Positions 11,335-23,843 of a DNA stretch of 64,000 nt are shown here, piece after piece; positions within the stretch are counted from its first letter, which is position 1; every line of letters starts with the position of its first letter. This DNA comes from Curvularia sp. ZM96. Taxonomy: Eukaryota > Ascomycota > Dothideomycetes > Pleosporales > Pleosporaceae. Below the pieces are notes generated by a model. It was not told the DNA's origin. It worked only from the letters and a program-made list of their open reading frames with translations, and did not search any database. The translations under genes and the position numbers were made by a program. The DNA lies in NCBI GenBank assembly GCA_022457065.1, contig JAJGBQ010000006.1:2294001-2358000 (forward strand). The letters run 5' to 3'.

Positions 11335-14300
11335 ATGATAATATAGAATACTCTAATCTAGTTACTAGTAAGTTTATAATAAATAACTATAGTAAAATAT
11401 CTGTACTTTATAAAGCCGATTAGAAACTCATATCTAGATTCTAATCTTATTAAGCTAGAACTTCTATAAGCTCCATTAAGCCTGTAATTTGATAGAAGCT
11501 AATAGCTTTAAAATCTAAATAAATTTCTAAATAATAAGGTTAATAATATAAGCTTGGTATAAGATAGTATTCTTATTTAGGTTCTAGCTAATATCAATCT
11601 ATTAGAAATATTTCTATATTAACTATAATAAAGTCCATTTATTACTAGTATTATTGTAGATAATAGCTAGTAATTGATTATAAGTACTAGTACTAAAGAG
11701 AACTTTAAGAACTTCCTCTACTATAGAAGATCTAGTATACTTGCCGCGTATAGGCATGAAATCTAGAAGCTTCTCTTTAAGCTACTAGTAACTTTTAATA
11801 TAATACGTATTCATTATAAAGAAACTAAGATAGTGAGTAGTAGACTAACTATCTAGCATAATTAATATCTTTATTCTTTAGCTAGGATTACTAAGAAGCT
11901 TAGCTAAAGCCTTCTTAAACTAATCTCAAAAGCTTAACTAGAATCTATAATAGCCAATAATTATAGTATTAGACTAAAGAAACTAAAAAAAGTATTAGAA
12001 TAATAGATGTTTAATTATTTAGAGAGACTAGTAATTATTAACGACTACTCTAACGAGCTTTCTCTTTAGAGTCTTAGTAAGGTAGACTAGCATTATATAA
12101 GAGATAATAGATAATAGTAGAAGTATAGTATAGTAAAGAGAATTCAATAGCTTATTATATATGAAAGAAGAACTCTATAAGTATAACTAACTTGTCTAAT
12201 AATTATAAAGCTACTTTATTTCTATATATTTCTTTATTATATATTTAAAAGTAGTATCATAGTTTAAATAAAAGCTATATAGATAGCTACTAGAGATGTT
12301 AGTAGCTTTTCTAAACGTTATCTAGATTCAGCTAGTATAATAGAAAAATCTATACTATAAATCTACACTTATTAGATTTTCAGTAAATAGCGTCTCGCTC
12401 TACTAATTTTTCTACTTTAAGAGTATAACTTTATTCTTATTACTATTCTTACTATTTAAAACAGAATACTAGATAATTATAATAGTTTCTTTAAGACCAT
12501 CTTAAGCTTAGTATAGAGTAGTTATTGATTGATAAGTAAGAATATCCAGTAACTCTAAATAAAATATAGCTATTAGAAGTATTAGAGCTATAAGATCTAT
12601 AATTAAAAACTATAATAACTATAGATAACTAGAAAGATATATGAAAACCTCTAAGTTTCCAAATTTTTCTAGTATTAAGTTACTAGTGTCTAAGTTCTCC
12701 TAAGAGTAAGCTATTAAAAAGTAATAAAAAACAATCATTAGACTCGTCTGATATAAGATATAATGAGATGATTCGATTATTTATAAAGCTTAGAATATTA
12801 ATAGTTAATCCTAACTAAGTTTTATATATGTAAAGTAAGGGTGGCTGTAGAGACTATGACATAATTATTAGCTATCTATCTTATTCTTTTACTTAACTAA
12901 AGGCTTTATAACTAACTTAGACTTAGACTTTTACTTTTAAGAATTTTAAGAATTAGCTTTCTTAGGATTTTTAGACTTGGATAGTTTAGACTTCTCTATC
13001 TCTATTATACTACTATTAGTCTTATAGTTATTATTCTTATTATCTATCTTCTTATTATTATTGTTAATCTTCTTTTTATACTCTTTACTATTAGATTGTT
13101 TAATATATAGCTTATTATCTTCAAGTTAAGTATTTAGATTAAGACCTTTAAAAATAGAAGTAGACTTAATACGTTTAGTCTAATTCGTTAATATATATAG
13201 TAAAAAACTATAATGAACTTACTTTTATAAATTATTAGAAGTAGGTACTAACTTAGTAGTAGAAAGCCTACTAATAAAGCGCTTCTACTTCTATTTTACT
13301 TTAAAGCTTTTAAAATAATTATTATTTAGCTTTATAAGTGTTTAATTATATTTCTTATAAAAAAGTAAGTTAATAACTTGTTTTAAACTATAGAGACGTA
13401 TAATAGAGTAAGACTCTTAATAAGTAAAAGCTAGAGCTAGACTATAGTTAAGAGTAGTCTAAAAACAAAATGTTAGTAATATTTTTATAAATCTTATTTA
13501 TATTAATAGTTTGTTTCTTATATATAACTAATAGAGCTTATTTTAGCTACTTAGCTAATACTTATTAGTAAAGATCTATAATTAGAAGTTTTAATAACTT
13601 ACTACTCTACTTTTACTTAAAGCGTGGTCTTATATATTTCTCTAAATAAGTACTTGAAACTAACTTCTTATTACTATTATTAAGAGATTTACAGTACTTA
13701 GTGTGCTTAAATAACTCTAAAAACTTAGTCTTAATAGCTTAATCTATATTTTCAGCGCGTTGATAAGTAAAATCTTTTTTAGTATATTACGTAGCTAGAT
13801 CTTTTTAAATAATAGCTTAAGTAGTATTACTAAGCTAATTAAAATATCTTAAGCGTAGACTATTTAGATAACTTTCTTAAGAGCTTATAGATCTATACTT
13901 AATAATAACAATAGTACTTTTACTTTACTTATCTATTAATCTCTAGCTAAGTTAGTAGTTATAATAATAACAAAAAGATTTTATTATATTAGTAAGTATT
14001 ATTTACTCTTTCTTAGTAAAGTCTTTAGCCATTTTAATAGTCTACGTAGGTACTAGACTCTTAAAATAAACATAGTCTTATTATTAACTAGAATTTCTAG
14101 TAAAACTAAGCTCATAAGCTTATTTTAGAGTAATAATAATATTAGAACTAGAATAACCCGCTATAATAATATAGTAGAGTAGTTATAGTAGTAAGTAGTA
14201 TAAGAATAATAGTAAAGTTAATTATAATCTACTTATAATAGTTAGATAGATCTATATACTTACTTAATATAATAATTATACTACCTAGATTTTAGTTAGT

Positions 14301-15648
14301 ATTTATACGTATAGTAACTTATATAGCTTATATCTTAGCTAATAAAAGTCTTTAAAGTCTAAATTTAGTTTTAATTAACTACGCGTAGCTATATACTTTA
14401 TCTACTAAGTTTTTATAGTATTTTATTATAATCGTGTTAAGATATTACTATACTTTACTAATTAGACTAGTAGAACGTAAGTAACACTCTAGTAGTTTCG
14501 TCTATATACTAGTTATATTTACTGATTACTAACTATTACTATAATTACTTTATATTCTAAAGCTAACTATCTTAACTATAACTTATATTTAATCCCTATA
14601 ATTATTATAGTTATTTATTAAATATTATAGCTTATACTATGTAGACTACTTATAAGTTTACAAGTAATAACGCTCTAAAGAAGATATTAAGTACTAACGC
14701 TACGTGTAGAAAGCTTATAAGAAAAAAACTAGCTAAATAACTGTAAAAAGTATTAATAAGAAAGTTTATTATAAGAAGTAGAGTAATAAGTTAATTATAT
14801 CTAGTTATTATAGTAAGAGACTAATACTACTTAGTTATTACGCTTAGAGAAATTAGGAAATAGTAGTTAGAATATTAGCTTCTACTTACATAGATTCTAT
14901 CCTTAAGAGTTATTATAATATTATAGCTAAAATTAAAAGAGATTAATATATTTAGCGTATAGCTTTAGAAAGTCTTTAGAGAACTACTAAGATCTTTATT
15001 ATTAGTTACCTAGAAAGTATAATATATTATTATAGATATTTGTTATAGTAGTTAACTATTTAAACTATAATTTAAATACTATATATCTTAAGAGAGTTAC
15101 TATCTAGAAGAAGAACTTTTAGCTTACTTCCTGCTATCTTAATAAATATAATAACCTTAAAAATAATTCAACTAGCGCTATAGAAAGGCGCTAATTATAG
15201 TGTGATATAGATTAATAGTTACTATAAGAAGCTTCTAGTAAATTAAAACTAGATTATCTAAGCCTTTTATATATTTCTCTCTATAACTACTTATTAGTAC
15301 TTTGTATAATTACTTTCTATGATCAACTTTTATAATTACTTTCTATAATTACTTTCTATAATTACTTTCTATAATTACTTTCTATAATAGCTTCTATAAT
15401 AACTCTTTACCTAAAACTATAAAATATTATATTAAGTACTTACTAAGTAATCTAAATCTACTTTTATCTTACTACTATATAATCTAACTCTATTTTTATC
15501 TTACCACTAAGTAATCTAATCTAATCTCTATTTTATTTCTAAGTTATTTTAATCTTATCTCTACCTGCTTTTAGTAACTCTAAACTCTATCTCTACTTAA
15601 GTCTTAGTAACTCTACTCCTACTCTAACTCTATCTATTTACTAGCCTA
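11335..15648 (-). mobile_element. hAT transposon copy B, minus strand, truncated at its 3' side
   Basis: This is the reverse complement of the first 4.3 kb of hAT copy A. Matching landmarks are the 5' terminal repeat (plus CTAGCCTA ending at 15648; copy A begins TAGGCTGGCAAAT), the 13-bp tandem array at 15305-15411, the Lys-rich coding tract at about 12,880-13,100 and the transposase core at 11,640-11,760. Similarity stops near 11,335, corresponding to about 22,115 in copy A, so roughly 1.7 kb including the dimerisation domain is missing. Stops are frequent in all frames. Confidence 0.82.
15305..15411. repeat. 13-bp tandem repeat (ATAATTACTTTCT)
   Basis: About seven head-to-tail units, the last ones degenerate. 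The reverse-complement array occurs at the equivalent place in hAT copy A (18150-18270), so the array belongs to the transposon. Confidence 0.85.
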
Positions 15649-16705
15649 GGGTAGAGGTAGAGTAGGAGTAGAGTTACTAAGACTTAGATAGAGTTAAAGG
15701 TAAGATTACTAAACTTTACTAAGACTAAAGTAGAGGTAGAGTTTAGAGTTAATAAAAGCAGGTAGAAATAAGAGTAAAATAACTTAGTAATAAAATAGAG
15801 ATAAAGTTAAATACTTGGTATATAAGTATAGAGTAGAGTATAAGATACTTATATTGGTCTTACTAAAATAAATAACTATAATAGATAACTTTATATAATA
15901 TCTAAATAGCTATAGTAGATTTACCTAGAAATTACGTAAGACGTAATTTATATCTATAACTTTATGACTTTAAAAAATAATTTAAAAAATACTTCTTACT
16001 CTACTCCATACTTATATACTAAGTATTTAACTCTATCTCTACTTTTATACTACGTAATCTAGCTCTACTTCTACTCATATACTAAGTTATCTAACTTTAT
16101 TTTTATCCTTATACTAAGAAATTTAACTCTACTTCTACTTTACGATTAAGTAATCGAACTCTATCTCTATCTACATACTAAGTATCTATATCTTATTATT
16201 ACACGGGGGTTCGCTATACTCCACTAGTCTCAGTCCGGGTTAGGGCGAGACCTATATAAAGTATTCCGTGCGATTATTATCTAGCGATTCGTAGTAGAAA
16301 AGAGTTATTAGAGTTTAACTAGGAGTAAAGTAATAATTAATTCTATAGTAGAATAGAATAACTAAGTATTAATCTATATAAGAGAAGAACTTATAAGAGT
16401 TAACTATAACGAGTGTAAAAATAAAATCTAATCTATTCTTATAACTATTATAATTTACCTAGTCGTTAGAGTAGCTTCTACTATTACTAATAGTTTCTTC
16501 TACTATAATAGTCTCTTACTATTATATATACTCCTGCTATTACTAATAGTTACTCTTAGCGTAACGGCAGTCACGTGATCATCGCCCTGCGGTAATTATT
16601 ACCTTTTAACGTGGCGTCTAATAGTCTCCAACCTGCGGCCCTTGTCTAGGAGAGATCCTTCGCTGTTACTTGTAACACTTATCTCTATTTAAAATAAGGT
16701 ACTAT
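15649..16705 (+). mobile_element. hAT-derived element copy C, internally deleted, interrupted by a solo LTR
   Basis: Starting at the copy B terminus but in opposite orientation, 15,649-15,830 matches the 5' subterminal repeats of copy A (GTAGAGTTACTAAGACTTAG and following). The stretch 15,990-16,196 together with 16,678-16,705 matches the 3' subterminal repeats, ending in GGTACTATATACT as at 23,810-23,820 of copy A. No transposase coding lies between. The LTR at 16197-16677 splits the 3' part. Both terminal inverted repeats appear eroded at the junctions with copies B and D. Confidence 0.6.
16197..16677 (+). mobile_element. Solo LTR with 5-bp target-site duplication CTTAT
   Basis: It begins TATTACACGGGGG (expected TGTTACAC, one G-to-A) and ends TTACTTGTAACA. 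CTTAT directly flanks both sides (16192-16196 and 16678-16682). Length is 481 bp. It is less mutated than its surroundings, keeping GC-rich stretches such as CCGGGTTAGGGCGAGACC and CACGTGATCATCGCCC. It is the same family as the inverted LTR at 1641-2139. It interrupts the hAT subterminal repeats, so it inserted after copy C existed. Confidence 0.88.
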
Positions 16706-17639
16706 ATACTAGAGTAGTAAATAGATATATAGTATCTATCATAGATAGAGGTAGAGTTTAGATACTTAGCACCTCAGTAGAAGTAAAGTTAAGTTACTTA
16801 GTAGTAAAGTAGGGATAAACTTAGATTACTTAGTATAAAAGTAGAAATGAAGTTAGATAACTTAGTATTTGAATAAAAGTAAAGCTCAGTTACTTAATAT
16901 AAAAGTAAAAGTAATATTAAATAGTTAGTATATGAGTATAGAGTAAAATAAAGAGTATTTTCTAAAAGTTTTTCAAAGTTATAAAGTTATAGATATAAAT
17001 TACGTATTAAGTAATCTTTAAGTAAGTCTATCATAAATATTCAAATATTATATAAATTTATTTATTATAGTTATTTAATATAGTAAGACTGATGTAAATA
17101 TCCTATACTCTATTGTATACGTATATATTAAATATCTATTAGAGCTAAGGAAACTTCGGATAAAGGGAATTGCATTAAGTAGACTAATTAAATCTACTTA
17201 ATCTATTAGATTAGTTAGATAGATTAAAATATATACTACTACTTCTACACTTCCAAGCCTTGATTAGACTAGCTTACTTACCTAATTAGCTAATTAGACT
17301 AATCTCTTAATCTTATCTAATCTACTTAATCTAATTAGCCTTAGCCTAATCTAGAACCAACTCGACTTAATCTAGATCAGGTGACCTTAATCAGTAACTG
17401 GTATAATCAGGTTGCGCCAATATCTAATTTTACTTCTACTTTACTACTAAGTAATCTAACTCTATCTCTATTTATCTTTAGTAACTCTATACTCTATCTC
17501 TATCTTAGTCTAAGTAGATTTTAGTAATCTTACCTCTATCTCTATCTTAGTCTTAGTAGATTTTAGTAATCTTACCTCTATCTCTATTTAAGTCTTAGTA
17601 ACTCTATCTCTACTCTACCTCTACCTATTTGCTAGCCTA
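16706..17639 (-). mobile_element. hAT-derived element copy D, internally deleted, minus orientation
   Basis: The left end has TAGAGTAGTAAATAG, a RIP form of the 3' terminal repeat TAGGGTGGCAAATAG, followed by 3' subterminal repeats to about 16,950. The right end is CTATTTGCTAGCCTA, the 5' terminal repeat in inverse, ending at 17639. The internal stretch 16,960-17,110 is the reverse complement of 15,840-15,990 in copy C, so C and D belong to one deletion-derivative family. A block at about 17,110-17,430 rich in TAATCTACTTAATCTAATTA is not shared and may be a further insertion. Confidence 0.6.
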
Positions 17640-17857
17640 CTATATACCTATTTACCACCATACTCTACCTATTTGCTAGCCTAATCTTGTAGAACAATCC
17701 TAATATAATCTACGAAGATTTTCTATAAAAGGCTAGAGCTAATATCCTTTATTTTTATATATCTAATATTTAACTTTATATTTATAATATCTAGATTCTA
17801 GGGTGAATACTAATTTACTAGCCTATTCTAGATTTTATTTATTACTATAATTATTAT
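17640..17857. other. hAT terminal fragments and AT-rich spacer
   Basis: 17,640-17,683 holds a 3' terminal repeat fragment (CTATTTACCACCATA) and a second 5' terminal repeat in inverse (CTATTTGCTAGCCTA ending at 17683). The rest, up to the target duplication of copy A at 17850-17857, shows nothing recognisable. Confidence 0.5.
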
Positions 17858-17870
17858 TAGGCTGGCAAAT

Positions 17871-18110
17871 GGGTGGAGGTAGAGTAGGGGTAGAGTTGCC
17901 AAGACTTAGGTAGGGGTAGAGGTGAGGTTGCTAAAATCTACTAAGACCGAGGTAGGGGTAGGGTATAGAGTTGCTAAAGATAGATAGGAGTAGAGTTAGA
18001 TTACTTAGTAGCGTGGTAGAGGTAGGGTTAGGTTACTTAGTAGTAAAGTAGAGGTAGAGTTAGATTACTTAGTAGTAAGGTAGAGGTTAAGTTAGGTTAC
18101 TTAGTAAGTA
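17871..18110 (+). repeat. Subterminal minisatellite of hAT copy A, 5' side
   Basis: Imperfect units of the type GTTACTTAGTAGTAAAGTAG followed by AGGTAGA, about 30 bp each. The same units in inverse orientation lie at the 3' side (23,590-23,810). Subterminal repeats of this sort are often transposase binding sites in hAT elements; that role is inferred. Confidence 0.7.
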
Positions 18111-18149
18111 TTTAATACAATATTTTATAATTATAAGTAAAGAGTTAAT

Positions 18150-18270
18150 ATAGAAGTTATTATAGAAACTAATTATAGAAAGTTATTATAGAGAGTTATT
18201 ATAGAAAGTTATTATAGAAAGTTATTATAGAAAGTTATTATAGGAAGTAATTATAGATAGTTATAGAGAG
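18150..18270. repeat. 13-bp tandem repeat (AGTTATTATAGAA), inverse partner of the 15305-15411 array
   Basis: About seven units with single-base changes. They sit at the same place in hAT copy A as the inverse array in copy B, in agreement with the inverted duplication. Confidence 0.85.
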
Positions 18271-21200
18271 AAATTTATAAAAGACTTAAATAACCTAGTT
18301 TTTATTTACTAGAAGCTTCTTATAGTAACTATTAACTTATATTACTCTATACCTAGCGTACGCCCGTAGCGCTAGTAAATTTAGTCTTAAAGTTACTATA
18401 TTTATTAAGATAATAGAGAGTAAGCTTAGAGTCCTTTTTCTACATAGTAACTCTCTTAGCGTATATAGCGTTTAGGTTATAGTCTCAATAGTTAGCTACT
18501 TTAATAAATATCTATAATAATATATTATATCTTCTAGATAACTAATAAAAAAGGCCTTAGTAGTATCTTAAAGATCTTCTAAAGCTATACGCTAAATACG
18601 TAGATCTCTTTTAATCTTAGCTATAATTTTGCGGACTACTCTTAAAAATAGAAGCTTTCTAAGTAAAAGCTAATATTCTAACTACTATTTCCTAATCTTT
18701 CTAAGCATAATAGCTAAGTAGTGTTAGTCTCTTACTATAATAAATAGCTATAATTAACTTACTACTCTACTTTCTACGATAAACCTTCTTTACGACGCCT
18801 TCTATAGTTATTTAGCTAGTTATTTTCTTTATAGACTTCTTACGCGCGGCCTTAGCACTTAACGTCTTCTTTAGAGCTTTACTACTAGTAGATTTATAGA
18901 TAGTCTACTTAGTATAGGCTATAGTATATAATAAATAACTATAATAATTATAGAAATTTAATATAGGTTATAGTTAAGATAGTTAGCTTTAGAGTATAAA
19001 GTAGTTATAGTAATAATTAGTAATTAGTAAGTATAACTAGCGCATAGGCTAGGCTACTAGAGTCTTACTCGCGTTTTACTAGTCTAATTAGTAAGATATA
19101 GTAATATCTTAACGCGACTATAATAAAATATTATAAGAGCTTAGTAGATAAGGTATTTAGCTACGCGTAGTTAAATAAAACTAAAATTAAACTTTAGAGA
19201 CTTCTATTAGCTAAAATATAAGCTATATAAGTTACTACGCGCATAGACGCTAAGTAAGAGCGAGCTAGCGTAGATTTTGCGTTAAGCGAGCGTATAGACC
19301 TATCTAACTATTTTAAGTAGACTATAATTAACTTTACTATTACTCTAATACTACCTACTACTATAACTACTCTACTATATTATTATAGCGCGTTATTATA
19401 GTTCTAATATTATCGCTACTTTAAAATAAGTCTAAGAGCTTAGCCCTACTAGAAATTCTAATTAACGATAATAACTATAATTCGCCTGAGAGTCTAGTAC
19501 CTACGCGGACTATTAAGATGCCTAAAGGCTTTACTAAGAAGAAGTAGATAACGCTTACTAATATAATCATTCTAGTTTTTTATTATAGTAACTACTAATT
19601 TAGCTAGAGTTTTATAGATAAGTAAGATAAGATTAACTTTATTATTACGTAGCGTAGATCTATAGGCTCTTAAAAGAGTCGTCTAACTAGTCTACGCGTA
19701 AGATATTAAGATTAGCTTAGTAATACTATCTAAGCTATTATATAAAGAAATCTAGCTACGTAACGTACTAAAGAAGAATCTACTCTCTAACGCGCTAAGA
19801 ATATAGATTAGACTACTAAGACTAAGTTTTTAAAGTTATTTAAAGACACTAAGTACTATAAGTCTCTCGATAATACTAATAAGAAGTTAGTTTTAGACGC
19901 CTATTTAGAGAAGAATATAAGATTACGCTTTAAGTAAAAGCGGAGTAGTAAGTTATTATAGCTTTTAATTATAGATTCTTACTAATAAGCGTTAGCTAAA
20001 TAGCTAGAGTAAGCTCTCTAAGTTATATACAAGAAATAGACTAATATTCTAAATAAGATTAATAAAAGATATTACTAAGATATCTTTTAGACTACTCTTA
20101 GCTATAGTCTAGCTCTAGCTTCTACTCGTTAAGAGTCTCGCTCTATTATACGTCTCTATAGTCTAAAGAGAGTTATTAACTTACTTTTCTATAAAAAATA
20201 TAACTAAGAACTTATAAAGCTAAATAATAATAGTTTTAAAACTTCTAAAGTAAGATATAAGTAGAAGAACTTTATTAGTAGGCTTTCTACTACTAAGTTA
20301 ATACTTATTTCTAATAATTCGTAGAAGTAAGTTTATTATAGCCTTTTATTATATATATTAACTAATTAGACTAGGCGCGTTAAGTCTACTTCTATTTTTA
20401 AGAGTCTTAATCTAGATACTTAACTTAAAGATAATAAGCTATATATTAAGAGATATAATAGTAAAGAGTATAAAGAAGAGGTTAATAATAAGAATAAGAA
20501 GATAGATAATAAGAATAACGACTATAAGACTAATAGTAGTATAATAGAGATAGAGAAGTCTAAGCTATCTAAAAAAGCTAATTTTAAGAACTCTTAGAAG
20601 TAAAAGTCTAAGTCTAAGTTAGTTATAAAGCCTTTAGTTAAGTAAAAGAATAAAATAGATAGCTAATAATTATATAATAGTCTCTATAGCTACTCTTACT
20701 TTATATATATAAAACTTAGTTAGAATTAACTATTAATACTCTAAGCGTTATAGATATCTAATTATCTAATTATATATTATATTAGGCGAGTCTAATAATT
20801 ATTTTTTATTACTTATTAATAGCTTACTCTTAGGAGAACTTAGAAACTAGCAGCTTAATATAAGAAGAACTTAGAAACTTAGAGGTTTATATATATGTTG
20901 CTAGTACTCTATAGTTATTATAGTTTTTTATTATAGATTTTATAGTTCTAATAGCTAAATCGCCTATAGGGCTGCTAGAGATGCTTACTCATCTACAAAT
21001 GACTGCCATAAGGACAAAGTCATACTCTCAAAGTGGAAGGAATAGTAGAGCCAGACGCCATTCGCCAAAGATCTAATAAGTATAGATCCATGGTGGGGAT
21101 CTTCCTATCGCACTAGCTAAATCTAGATAAAGTTTATAGAAGCTACTAGAATTCCTAGTAGCTATCTATATAGCTTCTATTTAAACTATAGTACTACCTT

Positions 21201-23589
21201 CTAGCATCTATTAAAGAAAAATATAGAGATAAAGTATCTCTATAATTATTAGACAAGTTAGTTATACCTATAGATTTCTTCTCCTATATATAATAAGCTA
21301 TCTAATTCTCTCTACTATACTATACCCCTACTAGTATCTATTATCTCTCGCATAATTCTAGCCTACTCTATTAAGACTCTTAAGAGAGAGCTCGTTAGAG
21401 TAGTTATTAATAACTACTAGTCTTTCTAAATAATTAAACGTCTATTATTCTAATAGTTTCTTTAGTTTCTCTAGCCTAATACTATAATTATTAGCTATTA
21501 TAAACTTTAGTTAATCTTTTGAGATTAGTTTAAGAAGGCTTTAGCTAAGCTTCTTAGTAATCTTAGCTAAAGAATAAAGATATTAATTATACTAAATAGT
21601 TAGTCTACTACTAATTATCTTAGTTTTCTTATAATTAAGACGTATTATATTAATAGTTACTAGTAGCTTAAAGAGAAGCTTCTAGATTTCGTGCCTATAC
21701 GCGGCAAGTATACTAGATCTTCTATAGTAGAGGAAGTTCTTAAAGTGCTTCTTAGTACTAGAACTTATAATTAATTACTAGCTATTATTTATAATAATAC
21801 TAGTAATAATAGTACTTTATTATAGTTAATATAGGAATAACTCTAATAGATTAATATTAGCTAGAATCTAAATAAGAATACTATCCTATATCTAGCTTAT
21901 ATTATTAATCTTATCGTCTAGAAGATTATCTAAAATTTAAAGCTATTAGCTTCTATTAAATTAGACGCTTAATAGAGCTTATAGAGGTTCTAGCTTAATA
22001 AGATTAGAACTTAGATATTAGTTTCTAATTTGCTTTATAAGGTAAAGTAATTTTATTATAGTTATTTATTATAGACTTACTAGTAACTAGATTAGAGCTA
22101 TCTATATTATAATTAACTTATCTTCTTAGCGATATAAGTAATTTCTTATAATATAGTTAGAGCTATCTCTAAACTAGTAGCTTAGTATTATTTATAACGT
22201 AAGAATACGATAGAACTCTATATATAATATATATTAGTAGATAGTTAAGCTATAGTAATATATTAATAAATAGCTTAAAGAAGAGATCGTATAAAAATCT
22301 CATTTCTATTCTAATCGCTTTCTTATAATTAATAACGATATTAATATTAATACTTAAGACCTTAGATAACTACGCCTATCTATATAGAAGTAGTTCTATT
22401 TTAAGATAGCTACTAAGATACTTAGCTATTTTAAGACTATAACTCTATATTTAAGTTAGTATTAGAAGCCCTAAATTCTATATATCTAGCTTATATATAA
22501 TTAACTATTTAATTTTCTTAATTAGATAGTAGAAAGCCTAGAAGAGAAGTTAGGGCTGTAAGACTATATAGACTAGCTAGAAGTAGTTAAAGCTATAGCT
22601 TAGAAAGAGTAATTAAAGCTTGTTAAGTACTACACAAAGACTAATCAAGAGAGAGGTTTTTTATTTAACTACGTAATAATTCTTAATCTAACTTAGAAGC
22701 TTATAGCTTATAAGATATTATTATAGCCTTTTATTATAGTTATACGCTAATAAGAGATTAGAATAATACTTAAGATATCTAAGATAAGTATATCTACTAT
22801 TAATAGTTTCTTAATTATCTAGCTCGCTATAATAACTAAGATACTATAGAGTTAATAGTAAGTATATATTCTTAAAGATTATAAAGTAGTAAATAGTTTT
22901 AATAACTCTCTTTACTCTAGTCGTAATTAAGTCTACTCTCTATTTTAAGCTAAGCTTCTTCTAATTAAGAAACTAAAAAGAGTAAAGAGCTAATATACTA
23001 AGAGAGAGAGCTATATCTTAGTAGCGCTTATATTCTACTAAGTAATAGCTTTAATTTACTTAAGTAGTAGAAAGCTAGTAAGACTACTTACTTCTATCTT
23101 ACCTAAGTTATAAAGAATATTCTAGTAATACTAATCGCGTAAGTAAGAGTAGAGTAGATTTTTAATATTACTAAGAACGTAATTAGTAATTAGTAGTATT
23201 GTCTTAGTATCTAAAGAATTTAGTAGCCTATAGTTCTTAAATTTATAATCTCTAACAACCTATATAGTTCTAATAATTAAGACTTAGAGAAAAATAAGTA
23301 GAGTTTTAATAAAGTTAGTAATTTATTTAAGCTTCTAGTAGGTATAGAGAAGATAGAGAGTAAGAGTTAGACTATAGAAAAGTCTATTAAGAATATAGAT
23401 TTAGTAGATAATAATATATAGCTCCCTTTCTAGAAGCGCGCCTATCTAGCGCGCTACTATAATTAATAGCTATAATAATCTATTAATCTTACTAAAAACT
23501 TATACAATTTTTATTACGTAATCTAATTTTATCTAATAGTAAAAGTATTAAGCTACTAGTACTATATTTTATTTATAACTTATTAGGTA

Positions 23590-23810
23590 CTCTCTACTCT
23601 ACTCTATACCTATACGCTAAGTACTTAACTCTATCTCTACTCGCGTGCTAAGTAACCTAACTCTACCTCTATCTTACTACTAAGTAATCTAATCTTACCT
23701 CTACCTTATAACTAAGCTACCTAACCCTACCCCTACCTTACTACTAAGCTACCTAACCCTACCCCTACCTGCGTGCTAAGTACCTATACCCTACCCCTAC
23801 CCTCGATAGG
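23590..23810 (-). repeat. Subterminal minisatellite of hAT copy A, 3' side
   Basis: Units of about 32 bp of the type TACTAAGCTACCTAACC followed by CTACCCCTACC, the last ones hardly RIP-mutated. They mirror the 5'-side array. They resemble telomeric CCCTAA only superficially. Confidence 0.75.
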
Positions 23811-23843
23811 TACTATATACCTATTTGCCACCCTAATTATTAT

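Larger units (their letters stand above)
17858..23835 (+). mobile_element. hAT DNA transposon copy A, full length with 8-bp target-site duplication, RIP-dead
   Basis: Ends are TAGGCTGGCAAAT at the left and ATTTGCCACCCTA at the right (inverted repeats with one mismatch). The 8-bp duplication ATTATTAT is present on both sides (17850-17857 and 23836-23843), as expected for hAT. Read through stops, 21,360-22,560 gives a hAT transposase core. Landmarks are a SLSKXLNV region, ALAKLL.NL.KRIKI, S.STTNYLSFL (family WTS.NHLSFLGI), LKEKLLDFVPIRGKYTRSS, a DNASNN-type motif read as YNNTSNNSTL, and ILYLAYIINLIV. About 23,110-23,290 contains VEXIFNITKNVI, the shape of the C-terminal dimerisation domain (VERVFNSARDVI). 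Both ends carry about 30-bp subterminal repeats. The element is about 6.0 kb and its right end marks the edge of the AT-rich block. Confidence 0.92.

Noticed and set aside
15305..15411. Regular 13-bp array considered as CRISPR-like
   Set aside because: There are no spacers between units, the host is a fungus, and the same array recurs inside another hAT copy.
17140..17200. Sequence resembling ribosomal RNA gene fragments
   Set aside because: Only a few short words match, with no continuous similarity to 18S or 28S rRNA.
23700..23800. CCCTAA-like units considered as interstitial telomere
   Set aside because: The units are about 30 bp with internal variation and occur at both ends of the hAT element, so they are its subterminal repeats.
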